A stretch of 64,000 bases of DNA, from NCBI GenBank assembly GCA_001972305.1, contig BDDD01003363.1:1-64000 (forward strand), in the 5' to 3' direction. Under the pieces are notes generated by a model. That model saw only the letters and a program-made list of their open reading frames with translations. It did no database searches and was not told where the DNA came from. The position numbers were made by a program, and so were the translations under genes. Numbering within the stretch: position 1 is the stretch's first letter; each line of letters begins with the position of its first letter. Shown here piece by piece: positions 26,201-36,667 of this stretch. Source of the DNA: Cephalotus follicularis (Eukaryota; Streptophyta; Magnoliopsida; Oxalidales; Cephalotaceae).

Positions 26201-29200
26201 AATTAACTAGTGTCCAAAGAAGAATTTCTCTCGTTATAAACTCAATCAAAACTGCATAAACAAACCTTTAAGCGGGCTCGCTGTTGCATCTGAGCATGAA
26301 GTGTCCAAACGTTGATGCCGAGAATGCGCAAGAGAGAAGAAATATGGCGCAGTGCTGCAATTGATGTACAGAAAACAATTGTGCGGCCTTGTCCATGAAC
26401 TCTGAAAATATAGTACAGATAGGCATCTTTATCTTCTTCCCTGCATCTGCAACCCAAGTGTTTATAATCCATTGGCAGAGTAATTACACTAGGAAAAAAA
26501 AAAAGCCACATCAATAAAGATATTAATCAACGCAAAAGGAAAACAAATATTGCAGATAAAGTCACTCTAAGGCAGAGGGTTGACCTTTTCATGGATTGGT
26601 TCTTTTATTGAGAATTAGAAATTTACGAGCACAACCGAATATGCTAAAACTATGATTAAAAAAAATTACCTACACCTTATCTAATATCCAGAGTGCATAT
26701 GACATGATCTCAGAGTAAAAGGAGGTCACACCAGACAAAGTATGGAATAGTTAATGTATGCTTGAACTCGTAACATTCTTATGTTCTCGTGTGTAGCAGA
26801 AAAACAAATGTAAACTAAAGGCTCATATTTGTGACAAGGCAGCCCACAAAATTCATACAACGATGAGGTTCCAGTTCAGTAGTTAAAAGGCAGAGCTATG
26901 AATCAATGCTACAGGTGTCCGTTTGAAAGCATGGATTCTGGCCACAAACCCATGATTCTGTAGCGAGAGGACACCTAATTTAAGGAATGCATCATGAGCA
27001 TCGAATAGGTCCGACTAAACACCAGTTGGAAATGAATTGAAATGGAAATGGAAAAAAAAAAGTATTCCTTCTACAGAAAAAAAAAAAGCACTACAAAGAA
27101 AGTTCCTTTTATTGCAAGAGATGTGCTATTCATTCCATTGAATTCCAATTGTCACAGGCAACAAGAAGGCCGAAAAAGAGCAAACTCAAATATTAAGGCA
27201 TTTAATCATTATGCCCAAATCCACAATCTTCATGTCTCAGCTGCCATCAGGTATTTATTTTAGCAATCTTTTTGTTTATTTTCTTCCAGTAACACTGATT
27301 CTCGTAATTAATGGTTATATTATTGAATCTTCAAATGTACAGAGTCCTTTGAAAATCTTTAACTTATACTATGGTAGGAGTCAAAGTATGAGTAGAAGAG
27401 CATGAGATATGAAGATAAACGTAACTTAATTCCAATTAATGAATGAGGATGATGTTTTACAGAAAATTTACATCAAATCTATAGCTTTCTTAGAATTGCG
27501 GGGTGCAATTGTTAACCATAGTTGAGATAATTGTGGACCTGTGTGGCTGGGTCTCATGCTTCTGAGTTATACTATTGTCTTTTAGTTTGTATTCCAACAT
27601 TTTCAAGGAATTCAAAACAACTAGATTCGATAACCCTAGATTTAGCCGTTAAACAAATCTGCTGCAGCTGTTCCAGAAAACCAAGACATGAAAAAACCCA
27701 AATCAATCTATGAAAATCAGCAATGTAAAATTTTTTTAATAATTGAGAGACCAAAAAATACCATTTTTATAAGGTGCTACACATGTGCCAATAATGTCAA
27801 AATAACATAATTCATGCAATCCGGGTAAAGATCCACTAAGCCCTTAAAAGCTTATCTCATTGTGTCATGGTTGTTTCATTTGGCTATCAATTAAAGATAA
27901 TGCTAGTAATCCTTTGCACATATGTTATATTCTCATTTATTCCTTGAAAAGGAATTCCTAGATTGTTAAATTTTTTTGCAACTTAAAGTGCAAGACACTA
28001 ATTATGGATAATATATAACCTGAATGCTAGTAATCAAAAGTCTAGTGCGCATACCAGGATAAAAAAACAGGTGATTTCTAGCTAAATTAGCCTAACTAAT
28101 TAACAAACCTTAATCCTATTATCCTAAAGATAATTATTTGGTAAATCTTAGTAGTTATCAGTCAACTTTAGAGAAAGAAAAACCTCAAGGAATGCACTTA
28201 GTAAGCAACAAGAACTGATGTCTTCATACTCATGGAGTGTCGAATGTCCAAGCATCTAAAATTCACAATGTAAAGCCAGAGACCAATGCATCAGCATCAC
28301 CAAAGTATGAAGCTGTTCAGGATAAGAAAGGATTAAAGGGATCTGTAATATTTACATGCAAAGCATATACACCTAAGACCTAAAACATATTATTAATAAT
28401 AATGTTTTATAGGAACCAATGCCGAGTATGCTTGATGACAATTTGGCCAATCCACCTCTGTTTATGCAGATCAAACAATTGAATACTGGGAAATCTAAAA
28501 AATAAGATGTAGTCCATATTTATATGCAAGAAGATGGTTAAATTGCTGAAATGCAAACGCTGAGATTCCGGATACCGGATGAAAACTACATACTCGATAA
28601 ATGATTCCTCGAGCTTAGTTGCTAAAACTGATGCATTGGTCAGATCGATAACGGCCACATTAGCTCTAATTCCAGCCCGCTCAGAAAGAGTTTCTATGGA
28701 GATCAACTTATCAGTCATTGACTGCTTTGATTTAATTGAGCCATGCTTAAGTTTCTTACGAAAAACAGCAGATAGAGCAACAGTTGCTGAAAAAACAAAG
28801 GTTTGTCTTTTCTTTCTCTGGAAGCTTGCAACTGTTACACAACTTTGTGTATTTTGAGATTGCCCATCAGTAGAGTCATCAGTCATTGGAAGCAGGTCAG
28901 TAATTGACTGCAACTCACGAAAATGTCCATTTTCCACCATCCGATCAGCCTCATCCAGAACAAAGAAAGATAATGAATGTAGCTGGACAAGCAAAAAAGT
29001 GAAACAAATAATACTTTATTAGAAAACAATAGAGTAGGACTAGAGCTCCCGACAATAGAGTTGGTGACAATACACGTCACTCATAAAATTTCAGTCAAAA
29101 CATTCTATATTTTCCTGCATTAGAGAAAACCAAAAAAGTACAACATTTTAGTCTAATTTATATGATGAGGAGTGATGCTAAAAATTTTCATGTGCAGGGA

Positions 29201-32200
29201 AGGCAGTGGTGACAGGGATTGTGTACCAGAAGTTGTGAAATATTGGCAAGATGGAAGTAGTGCACCTAAAACTTTTGTACAAGAAAAATGCATATTTAGT
29301 TAAAAAGTTACCATTTATCTAACTTTGCACAGATAATAATAAACAGTAAAACTATAACATCCAAAATTAGAAAACGTAAGGCAAACTTCTCACGTAACAT
29401 GGAATGAAATCCCTAGATACATTCAATATAGTAACAATACGAGCCTGAACTAACCTCAACAAGATGCTCTTCTCCTCTTGACATAAGTTCCCATAATCTT
29501 CCTGGCGTCCCAACAATAATCTCAGGTCTTGCTTTCAAAAGTCTTTCCTGCTTCTCAGTTGACATTCCGCCAACAATAGGAACCACCCTAATGTTAATAC
29601 CCTTTGCTACGTCCTTGAGATGGTCAGTAACCTAGAAAAAAGAAGGTACACATATCTGCATGAAGAAACTGGCTTAAATAAGATGCAACCAGCCAATGAC
29701 TTAAACAAGATGCTATGTTCATATTCTGTTGAATATTTGTCATGAAAATAATGATAGGGGCAGATTCGGTGACAATATGATATTATACTGACAAGTAAAG
29801 GAATTAAGAGTACCTGAAGTGCAAGTTCTCTAGTAGGAGTAATAATAAGAGCACGTAAAACACCTTTTGGAGCAAATTTTTCTGCTTCCTCCCCTTTCTC
29901 TTCAAGCATCATTGTAACTTTTTCCCGCTCTTCCAAGAGACGTTGCAAAATAGGCAAACCAAAGGCAAGAGTTTTCCCAGATCCAGTCTCCGCAGCACCA
30001 ACAACATCCTGTCATATATAATTACAGCATGATTACCCAACCAAAAGCTATTATGAACAATGCATCACTCCATGTAAGAACTTCAACCGACCTTCCCTTG
30101 ATGAGCTGCAGCAGGAATACAAGCTTTCTGTATAGGCGTTGGTTCATGGAACCCAAGCCTGCATATTGATTTCATAAGCAAAGGATGCAGCCTCAACTCG
30201 TTCCATGCATAAAATTCAGGGGGAATTTCAGCTTCATCAACCAACTCTTCCTCGTTATCATCCTTCCCACTAGAAACTAAAATAAGAGTGACACCAATTG
30301 CAACCCCTAGTTCTTTTAGTCTCAAATAAATATTTCACTAAAATCCATTGTACAAATCTTTTCTCTACTGACTCCAATCTATCCTTCAAATCTCATGAAA
30401 TTTGACCAAACTCAATCAAACCACGTAACAAACACTTCTCATGAACTATTGGAAAATAGTCTGATGCTGACTGATTATGAAACAAATATACACTATGACC
30501 AAAATCAATCGAAAAAAGATTTAGACTAACCCAAAAATAGAATGATTATGTAGTCAATAAATAACTACAAGGAACAACACGTATCTAAATTAATTCAGAC
30601 CAAGGAATTGATAAATTACCACATAAGCACGGACACGCCGAACAAGTCTTCGAGTCGGTGTCGGACACGAGTCCGACACCGACACTCGTCTGACACGCTC
30701 GGACTCGCGTCCGATACGTGGTCAACGCGTCGGAGATTGTTGACCGGCACCTGACACGCTGGTCAACGAGTCCAACGCGTGTTTTGATCGAGTCTGACAC
30801 GCTGTCAAGCAATTTTTTTGCAAATTAAAAAAAAAAGTCCTAGATTATAGGGATTGAAACCAAAATTACAATACCCAGTCCCACATCAACACAAACTCTT
30901 AAAATAAAAAGAAAATCAACTGAGGACAAACCTGTGTGACCTACGCCTCTTTTGAACTCTCTCTAAAGCCCTCACTCTTTCGATCTATCTCTTTGGAAGA
31001 CCAGGTAAGTCTCTCTCGATCTTGTGCATTCGATGAAACGAAATAAGATGACACCCAAACGTGCTGAAGACTTGGTTTACATTCATAGCAACCTTCGTCT
31101 TCTTTCGAGAAAGAGTCCACAATATACACAAGGAGAGACAAAAATGTGGGATATTGGCGGAGATGCATTTGACTCACTGGACGATATTGGAGTGCTTGAA
31201 GTTGCAAGTCTCTCACTTGATGAACCGGAGATGGAGTCCATTGTTTTCTTAGATAAAGTTGATGCTCCATCCGATGGAGGTCATGAAGATATTAACTTTG
31301 ATGAAGTTTAGTTTATTATATGGTTTTATGTTATGGCACTTGTGACTTGTGAATCCTATTATAGATTCTCTTTATGACATTCTTAATTACATGTTGGAAT
31401 GCTAGCATTTTTATTAGTTATGTGTGTTAATTAATTTGTTAATTAAAATTTTATGAATGGATGATAAATTTTTTTTTAATATAAATTCATTCTGTGGTTT
31501 TTATATTGAATATTGACATATTGATATAAATTATATATAAAAATATATAAAAAATCATATTAAATATACAACGTGTCCCAACGTGTCAGAATCCTAATTT
31601 TTTGAAAAAAATCGTGTCAGCGTGTCGTGTCGCGTGTCGCGTGTCGGTGCTTACAAAACGTATCAGATTAACTTAGGGCATCAAAATATGATTAATATAC
31701 CAATTCACTAACATTTGCAGAATAAAATTGTACCAAACTCCATAGCAATCCAGAAATCAATGAGTTGTCATATTAGTGGCATGCTTACACATCATAATCC
31801 CATAAAAATATTCTCAAGCAGATTCACAAATTTGATGAAGTATTGGATGATAACATATAAAGAGACAAAATAGTGTCACGTGAATTTTAATGGAAACAGA
31901 AAAATTCGGAACAATGACTATTCATTTGCATGCCCAGCAATCAAAATGAATCAAACCATGCAAAGCACTGCACCAGAAGACAGAATGTGAACATTAACTT
32001 GAATACCAGAAAGACAAGTCACTAACCAGCCTCGCTTATGGGTTCATTTTTTGCCTTCCTTTTATTGTTCTTCTTCTTTTTCTTCTTGTCCTTCACATTC
32101 TTCACTTCTTCCACTTCCTCTTCAATTTTAGTTTCTATTCCATCACCGGAGCCCTCATCAGAACCTATGTGCTTCCGTTTCTTTGATTTTGAAGATTTCT

Positions 32201-32957
32201 CTGCCTTTTCCTTCTTGGGTTTAGAAATTACCAATCCATAAGCACCCTCGTCAATCTCCTCAAGTGAAAGAAACCCTATGGTCATCGAAATCATCCATAG
32301 CTATGAACTAGGAAACACTTAAACAAAACAAGTCTACTTACAACTACTTACCTTTACCTTACTTTGAATTATGTAATTTTGCATATTCAAAGAACGAAAA
32401 GACAAACCCAACCAACATTAAGTTATGTTTTTCTCTTTGCCTGTCTTTGTTTCCCCTCAATTATGCCACCAATAAAATGGAGAAACCAACTTTACTAACA
32501 GGAGCTAAAAGACAACAGCCCACTATAAAAAATAGCCATCAACCCTTAGAAAATGAAATCTTTTTTAAACACGATTAAGAACACAAAAATTATAGTGACA
32601 ACCAAGCCTGTATACTACTTGTCATCTTCTAATTAAGAAATCAAAAAAATTATAAGGGAACAATTTAAATGTATAACAAGATACAAAAGAAATAAACCAC
32701 CAGAATTCAATATTGTTATCATTGGTTGTCTCTAGAAAGAAAGAGAAAGGCATACCTCCTCCGAGTTCGCTGGAGCCAAGGAAGAGGGAGAAGGATGGGT
32801 CATCTTGGGGGAGAGATGAGGTCCATGAGAGTGAGTCGAGTCGGTCGAGTTCTGGGTCTTTTTGGATTCTCTTTCTCTTTTGTTTTTTCTTCGAGTTTTG
32901 AGAGGCTTCTTGTTGTGGTGCTGATTTGGCAGCCCTGCCGCTGCTGGTGGTGGCCAT
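8280..32957 (-). CDS. RH13: DEAD-box ATP-dependent RNA helicase, RH13 / Mak5 / DDX24 type; 15 exons, 807 aa
   Basis: Exons, in transcript order: 32957-32756, 32275-32027, 30276-30092, 30008-29814, 29631-29455, 28982-28594, 26446-26266, 25065-24943, 24854-24738, 20187-20083, 19645-19505, 19400-19335, 9608-9453, 8509-8428, 8335-8280. All introns are GT-AG. The joined length is 2424 nt, with no internal stop. Motifs seen: basic tract KKKQKRKR (residues 23-30), a K-rich acidic linker (about 80-150), Q motif PTPIQ (196-200), motif I AETGSGKT (218-225), PTREL (270-274), GTPGR (318-322), DEAD (346-349), SAT (401-403), [10 protein letters not shown] (541-550), HRSGRTAR (571-578) and a very basic C-terminus. 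Known of the family: Mak5 and DDX24 act in nucleolar 60S ribosome assembly; that role here is inferred. The Arabidopsis protein, as I recall it, is of similar length. The first acceptor of exon 7 was preferred because it gives [13 protein letters not shown]; an acceptor 6 nt downstream is also in frame. The gene looks intact despite transposons in introns 2, 7, 9 and 12. Confidence -1.
12554..13408. mobile_element. Mutator-like MITE with 9-bp TSD, inside Copia A
   Basis: Terminal inverted repeats share TTACCTAATTCGC (13 bp, perfect). The element is flanked by GGTCTCACC at 12545-12553 and 13409-13417. A 9-bp duplication is characteristic of Mutator-like elements. Removing the insert restores the order seen in the related Copia B (21810-21850), which supports both ends. 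There is no transposase. Two open frames inside (12718-12945, 13023-13259) are unrecognised; the second could be captured host sequence, but I cannot tell. Confidence -1.
13953..16340 (+). mobile_element. Ty3-type solo LTR inside an LTR-like repeat of intron 12
   Basis: It starts TGTATGCCCCGA and ends TCGGGCCGTGACA, imperfect inverted LTR ends. It is flanked by GGGGG at 13948-13952 and 16341-16345. That duplication is low in complexity, but joining the flanks restores a sequence matching the second LTR-like copy at 16655, which supports it. A TATA box (CTATATATAG) lies near 14135, a GTCGACGC repeat cluster at 14690-14960, and a hairpin at 15470-15493. No internal region is present, so it is a solo LTR, 2388 bp. 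Confidence -1.
14690..14960 (+). repeat. GTCGACGCTT repeat cluster in the solo LTR
   Basis: About ten copies of GTCGACGC(T/C)T or close variants (GTCGATGC, GGCGACGC) lie in 270 bp at irregular spacing, often in tight pairs. The core GTCGAC is palindromic and CG-rich. Confidence -1.
16341..16974 (+). repeat. Two tandem ~320-bp LTR-like repeats
   Basis: Copy 1 is 16341-16646 plus a short head at about 13937-13952, from which it was split by the solo LTR. Copy 2 is 16655-16974. They share blocks such as GCATCT, GGTGTAGTA, TTATTTATT, AGACTATTGTTAGTA and TTCTCCCTAAAT. Each ends in TACA, and copy 2 begins TGATAGGGG. They look like LTRs of a short Copia-type element standing side by side without an internal region, inserted near a TTACA in Copia A. 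Confidence -1.
20280..24705 (+). mobile_element. Copia element B in RH13 intron 9
   Basis: Parts: gag from 20370 with zinc knuckle [14 protein letters not shown] (about 21164), protease [10 protein letters not shown] (about 21442), pre-integrase and integrase (about 21810-22700), reverse transcriptase (about 23040-24000, with [11 protein letters not shown] near 23600), and RNase H with [10 protein letters not shown] (about 24210-24240) to 24555. A short 3' LTR spans 24563-24705. No 5' LTR was found, and the left border is approximate. It is broken, with several breaks, but much less decayed than Copia A. It lies antisense to RH13, and its right end is 32 bp from the exon 9 splice donor. Confidence -1.
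24563..24705 (+). repeat. 3' LTR of Copia B
   Basis: It starts TGTTAGATAATG and ends TTGATACA, just after the RNase H region. The start resembles the LTR start of Copia A at 10548. There is no paired LTR at the left end, so borders rest on the TG...CA rule and on position. Confidence -1.
25321..25888. mobile_element. hAT-like MITE in RH13 intron 7
   Basis: The left end is TATCGATGGAAAAC and the right end GCCATGTCTA, which inverted gives TAGACATGGC. The body repeats ACCCGCGGGTA and AACGGGTA, the same subterminal words as the element at 6229-7205, and the right end resembles that element's. No convincing 8-bp duplication was found, so the exact ends are less sure. Confidence -1.
26447..28593. 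other. RH13 intron 6, no recognised insert
   Basis: 2147 bp of AT-rich intron. No transposon ends, coding remnants or RNA gene were recognised. Confidence -1.
30618..31660 (+). mobile_element. hAT transposon relic in RH13 intron 2
   Basis: The left end region reads TAAGCACGGACACG. The right end inverted reads TAAGCACCGACACG. Subterminal parts are full of GACACG/CGTGTC words, as in plant hAT elements. Inside is the tail of an hAT transposase (31024-31311). No matching 8-bp target duplication was found, so the outer limits are approximate. Its length of about 1 kb means most of the transposase is gone. It lies antisense to RH13. Confidence -1.
31024..31311 (+). pseudogene. hAT transposase C-terminal fragment
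   Basis: The 95-residue frame has [29 protein letters not shown] and a tail with acidic patches ([10 protein letters not shown]). These match my memory of the region just after the dimerisation domain of plant hAT transposases (KRNR...DLVFVH.NLRLL). The N-terminal zinc finger and catalytic region are missing, so it cannot transpose by itself. The first residues read as the end of an exon joined to intron-like sequence. Confidence -1.
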
Positions 32958-34007
32958 AGCTGCGGAGGTGATGATGATGAATGCTGCGTGCCGTATCTTT
33001 AGAGGAGGGTTTTTAAGTTGGGGTATTATTCAAAGGGTTTATGAAACCGAAACCAAACCGTATTAAAGTTCAGGTTTGGGTTATCCGCCCGTCCAAACAT
33101 CAAATTCGATTTTCAGGTATTTAAGTAAAACCATAATTTTTAATTTTTTTTAATTAAAATTAAGAATTTTCAATAAAAAAAAGTTACATATCCTTTAACA
33201 AATTCGAGCATTTCTAAGTTCCAAATCTCCAATCAACCCTTTTTAATACAGCTTTGAATTCTAAGTTTTATTTTATTTTATTTTTCTTTTATTTGTTCTA
33301 TCTCTGGCAATAATGGTGATGAGAAAATTGTGAACACTGAAAATAAATGACGCTTTTAAAAGATTTGGGGGTTTATACAAAAAGGAAATATTATCAAAAT
33401 ATATTAAAGTAGAAGAAATTCTTAACAGAAATTGAGAAGTTTGAAGGTAAAGAGCAACCTTTGTCGCGCCATTGTGAGACAGGAGAGCTGCTGTTGGAAT
33501 GAACCGAGGAGAATAATTAAGATGTTTGCAATATTGGTACTACTCCTAATCACCATTAGTAATGGCCCATATAAGTTAGTAAAGTGGTGTACACTATAGG
33601 TGTTGGGCCATTGTCAATTTCTAAAGCAGCAGACCGAGCAGAGGTTTATTTCGGATATTGAGGTAACCCGGACAATCAAAATTGCAAATTTTAAAAAACT
33701 GTACCCGAACCAAAATTTAAGTTTTAATCAAAATTTTAAACCCGAAAAACCGAACTACATAAGTATTGTACATATTCACTTTGCTATATGCATATATGAA
33801 TGAAGTATTACTACTGATTGATGGAATTAATGTTACAACTACGTTTCTTAAGCAAATTTTCATGTTGATCATGAAGTTTCATTCAAAGTAGTTTATTATG
33901 TTCTTTAATATAATCTTCTTTAACATATCAGTTTTTTCAATATTCTAGGATTTACTTAAAATCTAAATATGCTTTTTTATAATCCTTTTTATTTTGTTCG
34001 TCCAATC
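32958..34007 (-). promoter_or_regulatory. Upstream region of RH13 with a telo-box-like motif
   Basis: This is about 1 kb between the RH13 start codon and the Ty3 element further right. On the minus strand AAACCCT lies at 33012-33006, about 50 nt upstream of the ATG. AAACCCTA (telo-box) motifs are known near the start of many plant ribosome-biogenesis and ribosomal-protein genes, which would suit a Mak5-type helicase. The match is to 7 bases only and no convincing TATA box was seen. The rest is AT-rich, with scattered AACCGAAACC-like stretches near 33050 and 33700 that may be an old MITE but show no clear ends. Confidence -1.
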
Positions 34008-34838
34008 CTAATTGTCATAACCCGATACTCTAACCCTAACTGTCTCAATGTATATATTGTGTACATAAATTCATAAGACTGAGAATACAAAGTATTATAT
34101 ATTGAAATATTACAATTGAATGACACTTTAAGATTATTGTTTGTTTGCATGGTTATGAGTTATTTATGCAACTAGGGTTTGCATCGCTATAAGTTGATTC
34201 TTCATACATAATGTATTTGCAAGTCCAAGCCTTAGTCCAACATGCTGAATAATCTCAATTTACCTTTAAAATACTTGATAGGCCGATTTAACCTCTTTTT
34301 TTTTTGCCTAATGGAAGTTTGTTCTATGTTTTTTGGGCATACTTTGATTACTTTGGTCAAATCTACTTGTATGGATCAATAAATTTCAGCCATAGTTTCA
34401 ATTTGAGAGGAAATTCATTCATTCAAGAAGCATTAAAAGGTAAAGAGGAATGAATCTGACTTTGGAGACTTGAAGTGTTGACAATGGTCTAGGGGGGATG
34501 TATCTACATTTTTGAAGACTTAAAGCATTAATGATGGCTTGGGAACTTGTTTCAAGACCTGGTTTCACTAATCTAAGCATTAAATCCCATTTTCAAAACA
34601 TATGAATAAGATGAGATACTTTGATTCATTAGTCTAGACTTTGAATCCTGTTTTCAAGGCATGAGAATCAGATTTGATGTCTTGAAACTACAATCAAGGA
34701 ATGGGAAGCAACAATCAAGGCATGGGGAATAGTTTCTAGGCATGGGAAGTTACATTTTGAGTTTATTCATGTATTTTGGTCTTTATCTTTGAGTTGTCAT
34801 TATTGTTAGCACATTTTATCATGTATTGTAAGTTGGAG

Positions 34839-35408
34839 TAAGGCTAGCAATTCGTGTCGACAGGTCATAAATGGGTCGTGTCAACACATGAGTATAACGA
34901 TAAATAGGTTAACCCGAACACGACCCGTTTAATAATCGTGTCAGACACATCAATCATAACTCGACCCATTTAATAAACGGGTGACACGACACGACCCGCG
35001 TAACCCGTTTATTAAATGAGTCATTTTGAGTCAACATGTTTATAACCCGATTTTGACCTATTCAAAAAACTATTCCAATTTCTAATTCTAATATTCAATT
35101 ATTCATCTACTATATACATTTTTAAACAAACGTATCCATCATCAACATTTAAAATATCATCAAACATTACAATCATCCAAAACTCATTTACCGTTTAACA
35201 GGTAGATAGGTGACTCATTTAATAATCGGGTCAATTTCGGGTCAATTTCGGGTTTTGCAGGTTGACCCAAAATTGACATGTTTATTATTCATGTCAAACA
35301 AGTCAACCCGGAATTTGACCCGAACCCATTTAAGCTTGACCCAAAACCTATTTATTTCGTGTCGATTTCGATTCGGGTCGTGTGTCATGGCCTAAATTGC
35401 CAAACCTA
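34839..35408. mobile_element. hAT MITE with perfect 8-bp TSD AGTTGGAG
   Basis: The left end is TAAGGCTAGCAATT; the right end inverted is TAGGTTTGGCAATT. Flanks AGTTGGAG lie at 34831-34838 and 35409-35416. The body is dense in GACCCG, CGGGTC and GTGTC words on both strands. It is 570 bp with no transposase, and sits in the 5' LTR of the plus-strand short LTR element, so it is younger than that copy. Confidence -1.
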
Positions 35409-35975
35409 AGTTGGAGCCTTGACTAGTCTTGATGAGTGTTTGGCCACTCCTATGAAGAAGTCTCTAAATGACTTTTGAATAGGTTAGGTCCTTGGGCTTT
35501 AAATATGTAAGTTGTAATCAGATTTGAGAGCTTTTGGGAGATTTCTTTGAAATAAAGTTAAGTGTTCACTCATTTGTTATTTAAGTTTAATTCAGTCTTT
35601 ATCCAATACTTGATCTATCTTGATAGTGGTAATATCATTTCCTTGTTGGTGGTGAGTCCTTTAGGCTTGGATTGATGTTTAGATCAATTCATTTCTTCTT
35701 TATCTTCTACATTTCTTCTCAATCTTCTACCTTTCTTAACCAACCAGAAAATTAAACCCTAACCCGTAGCCTAACTCCAAAGGTTCCCAATCCATGACTT
35801 AAACACACAATAACTCCTAAATCATTGACCTAACTTCACCATAACACTCCAAAACAAAATTCAGTCCACCTTACCCCTAATTTCCACCAAATTAGTGCAT
35901 TTCCATTGCCTTAAACAAAAGTTTCATTCATCCATTTCATAGCTCACTTGAAAGGCCCACACTCACCCGCATAAA

Positions 35976-36440
35976 TTGGTATCAGAGATTAGGTTTGTAA
36001 GTCAACTCTTATTATTCACCATGAGTAACTATACAAGTTTATTTTTACCTCCACCAACATGGGAAGTTGCTCACCTCTATTCTCCATCTTGTTCTACCAT
36101 AACAGACATCATAAACTCTTTGCTTGATAACATGAATAATTCATTTAACATAATTGAATCTACTCTTGACAAATTCGGAAAGCACATCAAGGAATATATT
36201 GAGAAGAATGAGGTCGTTCCACTAGAAGAAGAACATGATAAAGAAAGTTCTATTGTTGATGGGAACCTTATTGCAGAACCCGTGGAAGGAGAACTCTTAG
36301 AGTTGAGTCTTATCTTGACTATTAATAAAGAAGGACTTGGTGATCAAATTGAAAATCTTGATGATCAAGAAGAGGAGACTATTGAAAAGTCTAATGATCA
36401 AGTTGACAAGCTGATGAACATGTGTTTGAAGATTCTATAG
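35976..36440 (+). CDS. Unrecognised gag-position protein of the short LTR element
   Basis: A frame of up to 154 codons begins at the primer site. A likelier start is the methionine at MSNYTSLFLPPP (about 36020). It contains PPPTWEVAHL, SCSTITDIINSLLDNMNNSF and an acidic second half (EEEHDKES..., DDQEEETIEK). I do not recognise the family. The inverted copy has the same opening with changes (SLPLPTWEVAYL, TIINSLLDNMNNSF-like) near 38190-37990. The location directly after a primer site suggests a gag remnant or a short accessory product; function unknown. It is part of a fossil element. Confidence -1.
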   Translation: MVSEIRFVSQLLLFTMSNYTSLFLPPPTWEVAHLYSPSCSTITDIINSLLDNMNNSFNIIESTLDKFGKHIKEYIEKNEVVPLEEEHDKESSIVDGNLIAEPVEGELLELSLILTINKEGLGDQIENLDDQEEETIEKSNDQVDKLMNMCLKIL

Positions 36441-36667
36441 AAGAGTTATTAGTTCAGAAAGTTTTGTGTTATATGATTCCTATGGATGCCTGTCACTTGT
36501 TTTTGGGTAATCCTTGGGAACTTGATAGTAGTGTATGGCATGAAGGAAGGAAACACACCTACACTATCAAGGAAGGTAGAAAGTCTTTTACTTTAAACTA
36601 TCTCAAGTACATAAGACATTATCGGGGAAAAGGAAAAAGTGTTTGTTCTTTATTGTTGAACAGGTAG
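36422..36667 (+). pseudogene. Ty3 protease-region remnant in the short LTR element
   Basis: The stretch MDACHLFLGNPWELD followed by HEGRKHTYTI resembles the region after the aspartic protease in plant Ty3 elements (MDACH.LLGRPW.FD...H.GR.NTY). It ties this short element to a Ty3 parent. Only this small piece remains. Confidence -1.

Noticed and set aside
26442-26446. Second splice acceptor six bases into exon 7
   Set aside because: It also keeps frame, but the first acceptor gives [13 protein letters not shown], closer to the plant RH13 sequence I remember.
33040-33800. Possible MITE with AACCGAAACC/CCCGAA words upstream of RH13
   Set aside because: Ends and duplication not found; words are spread loosely.
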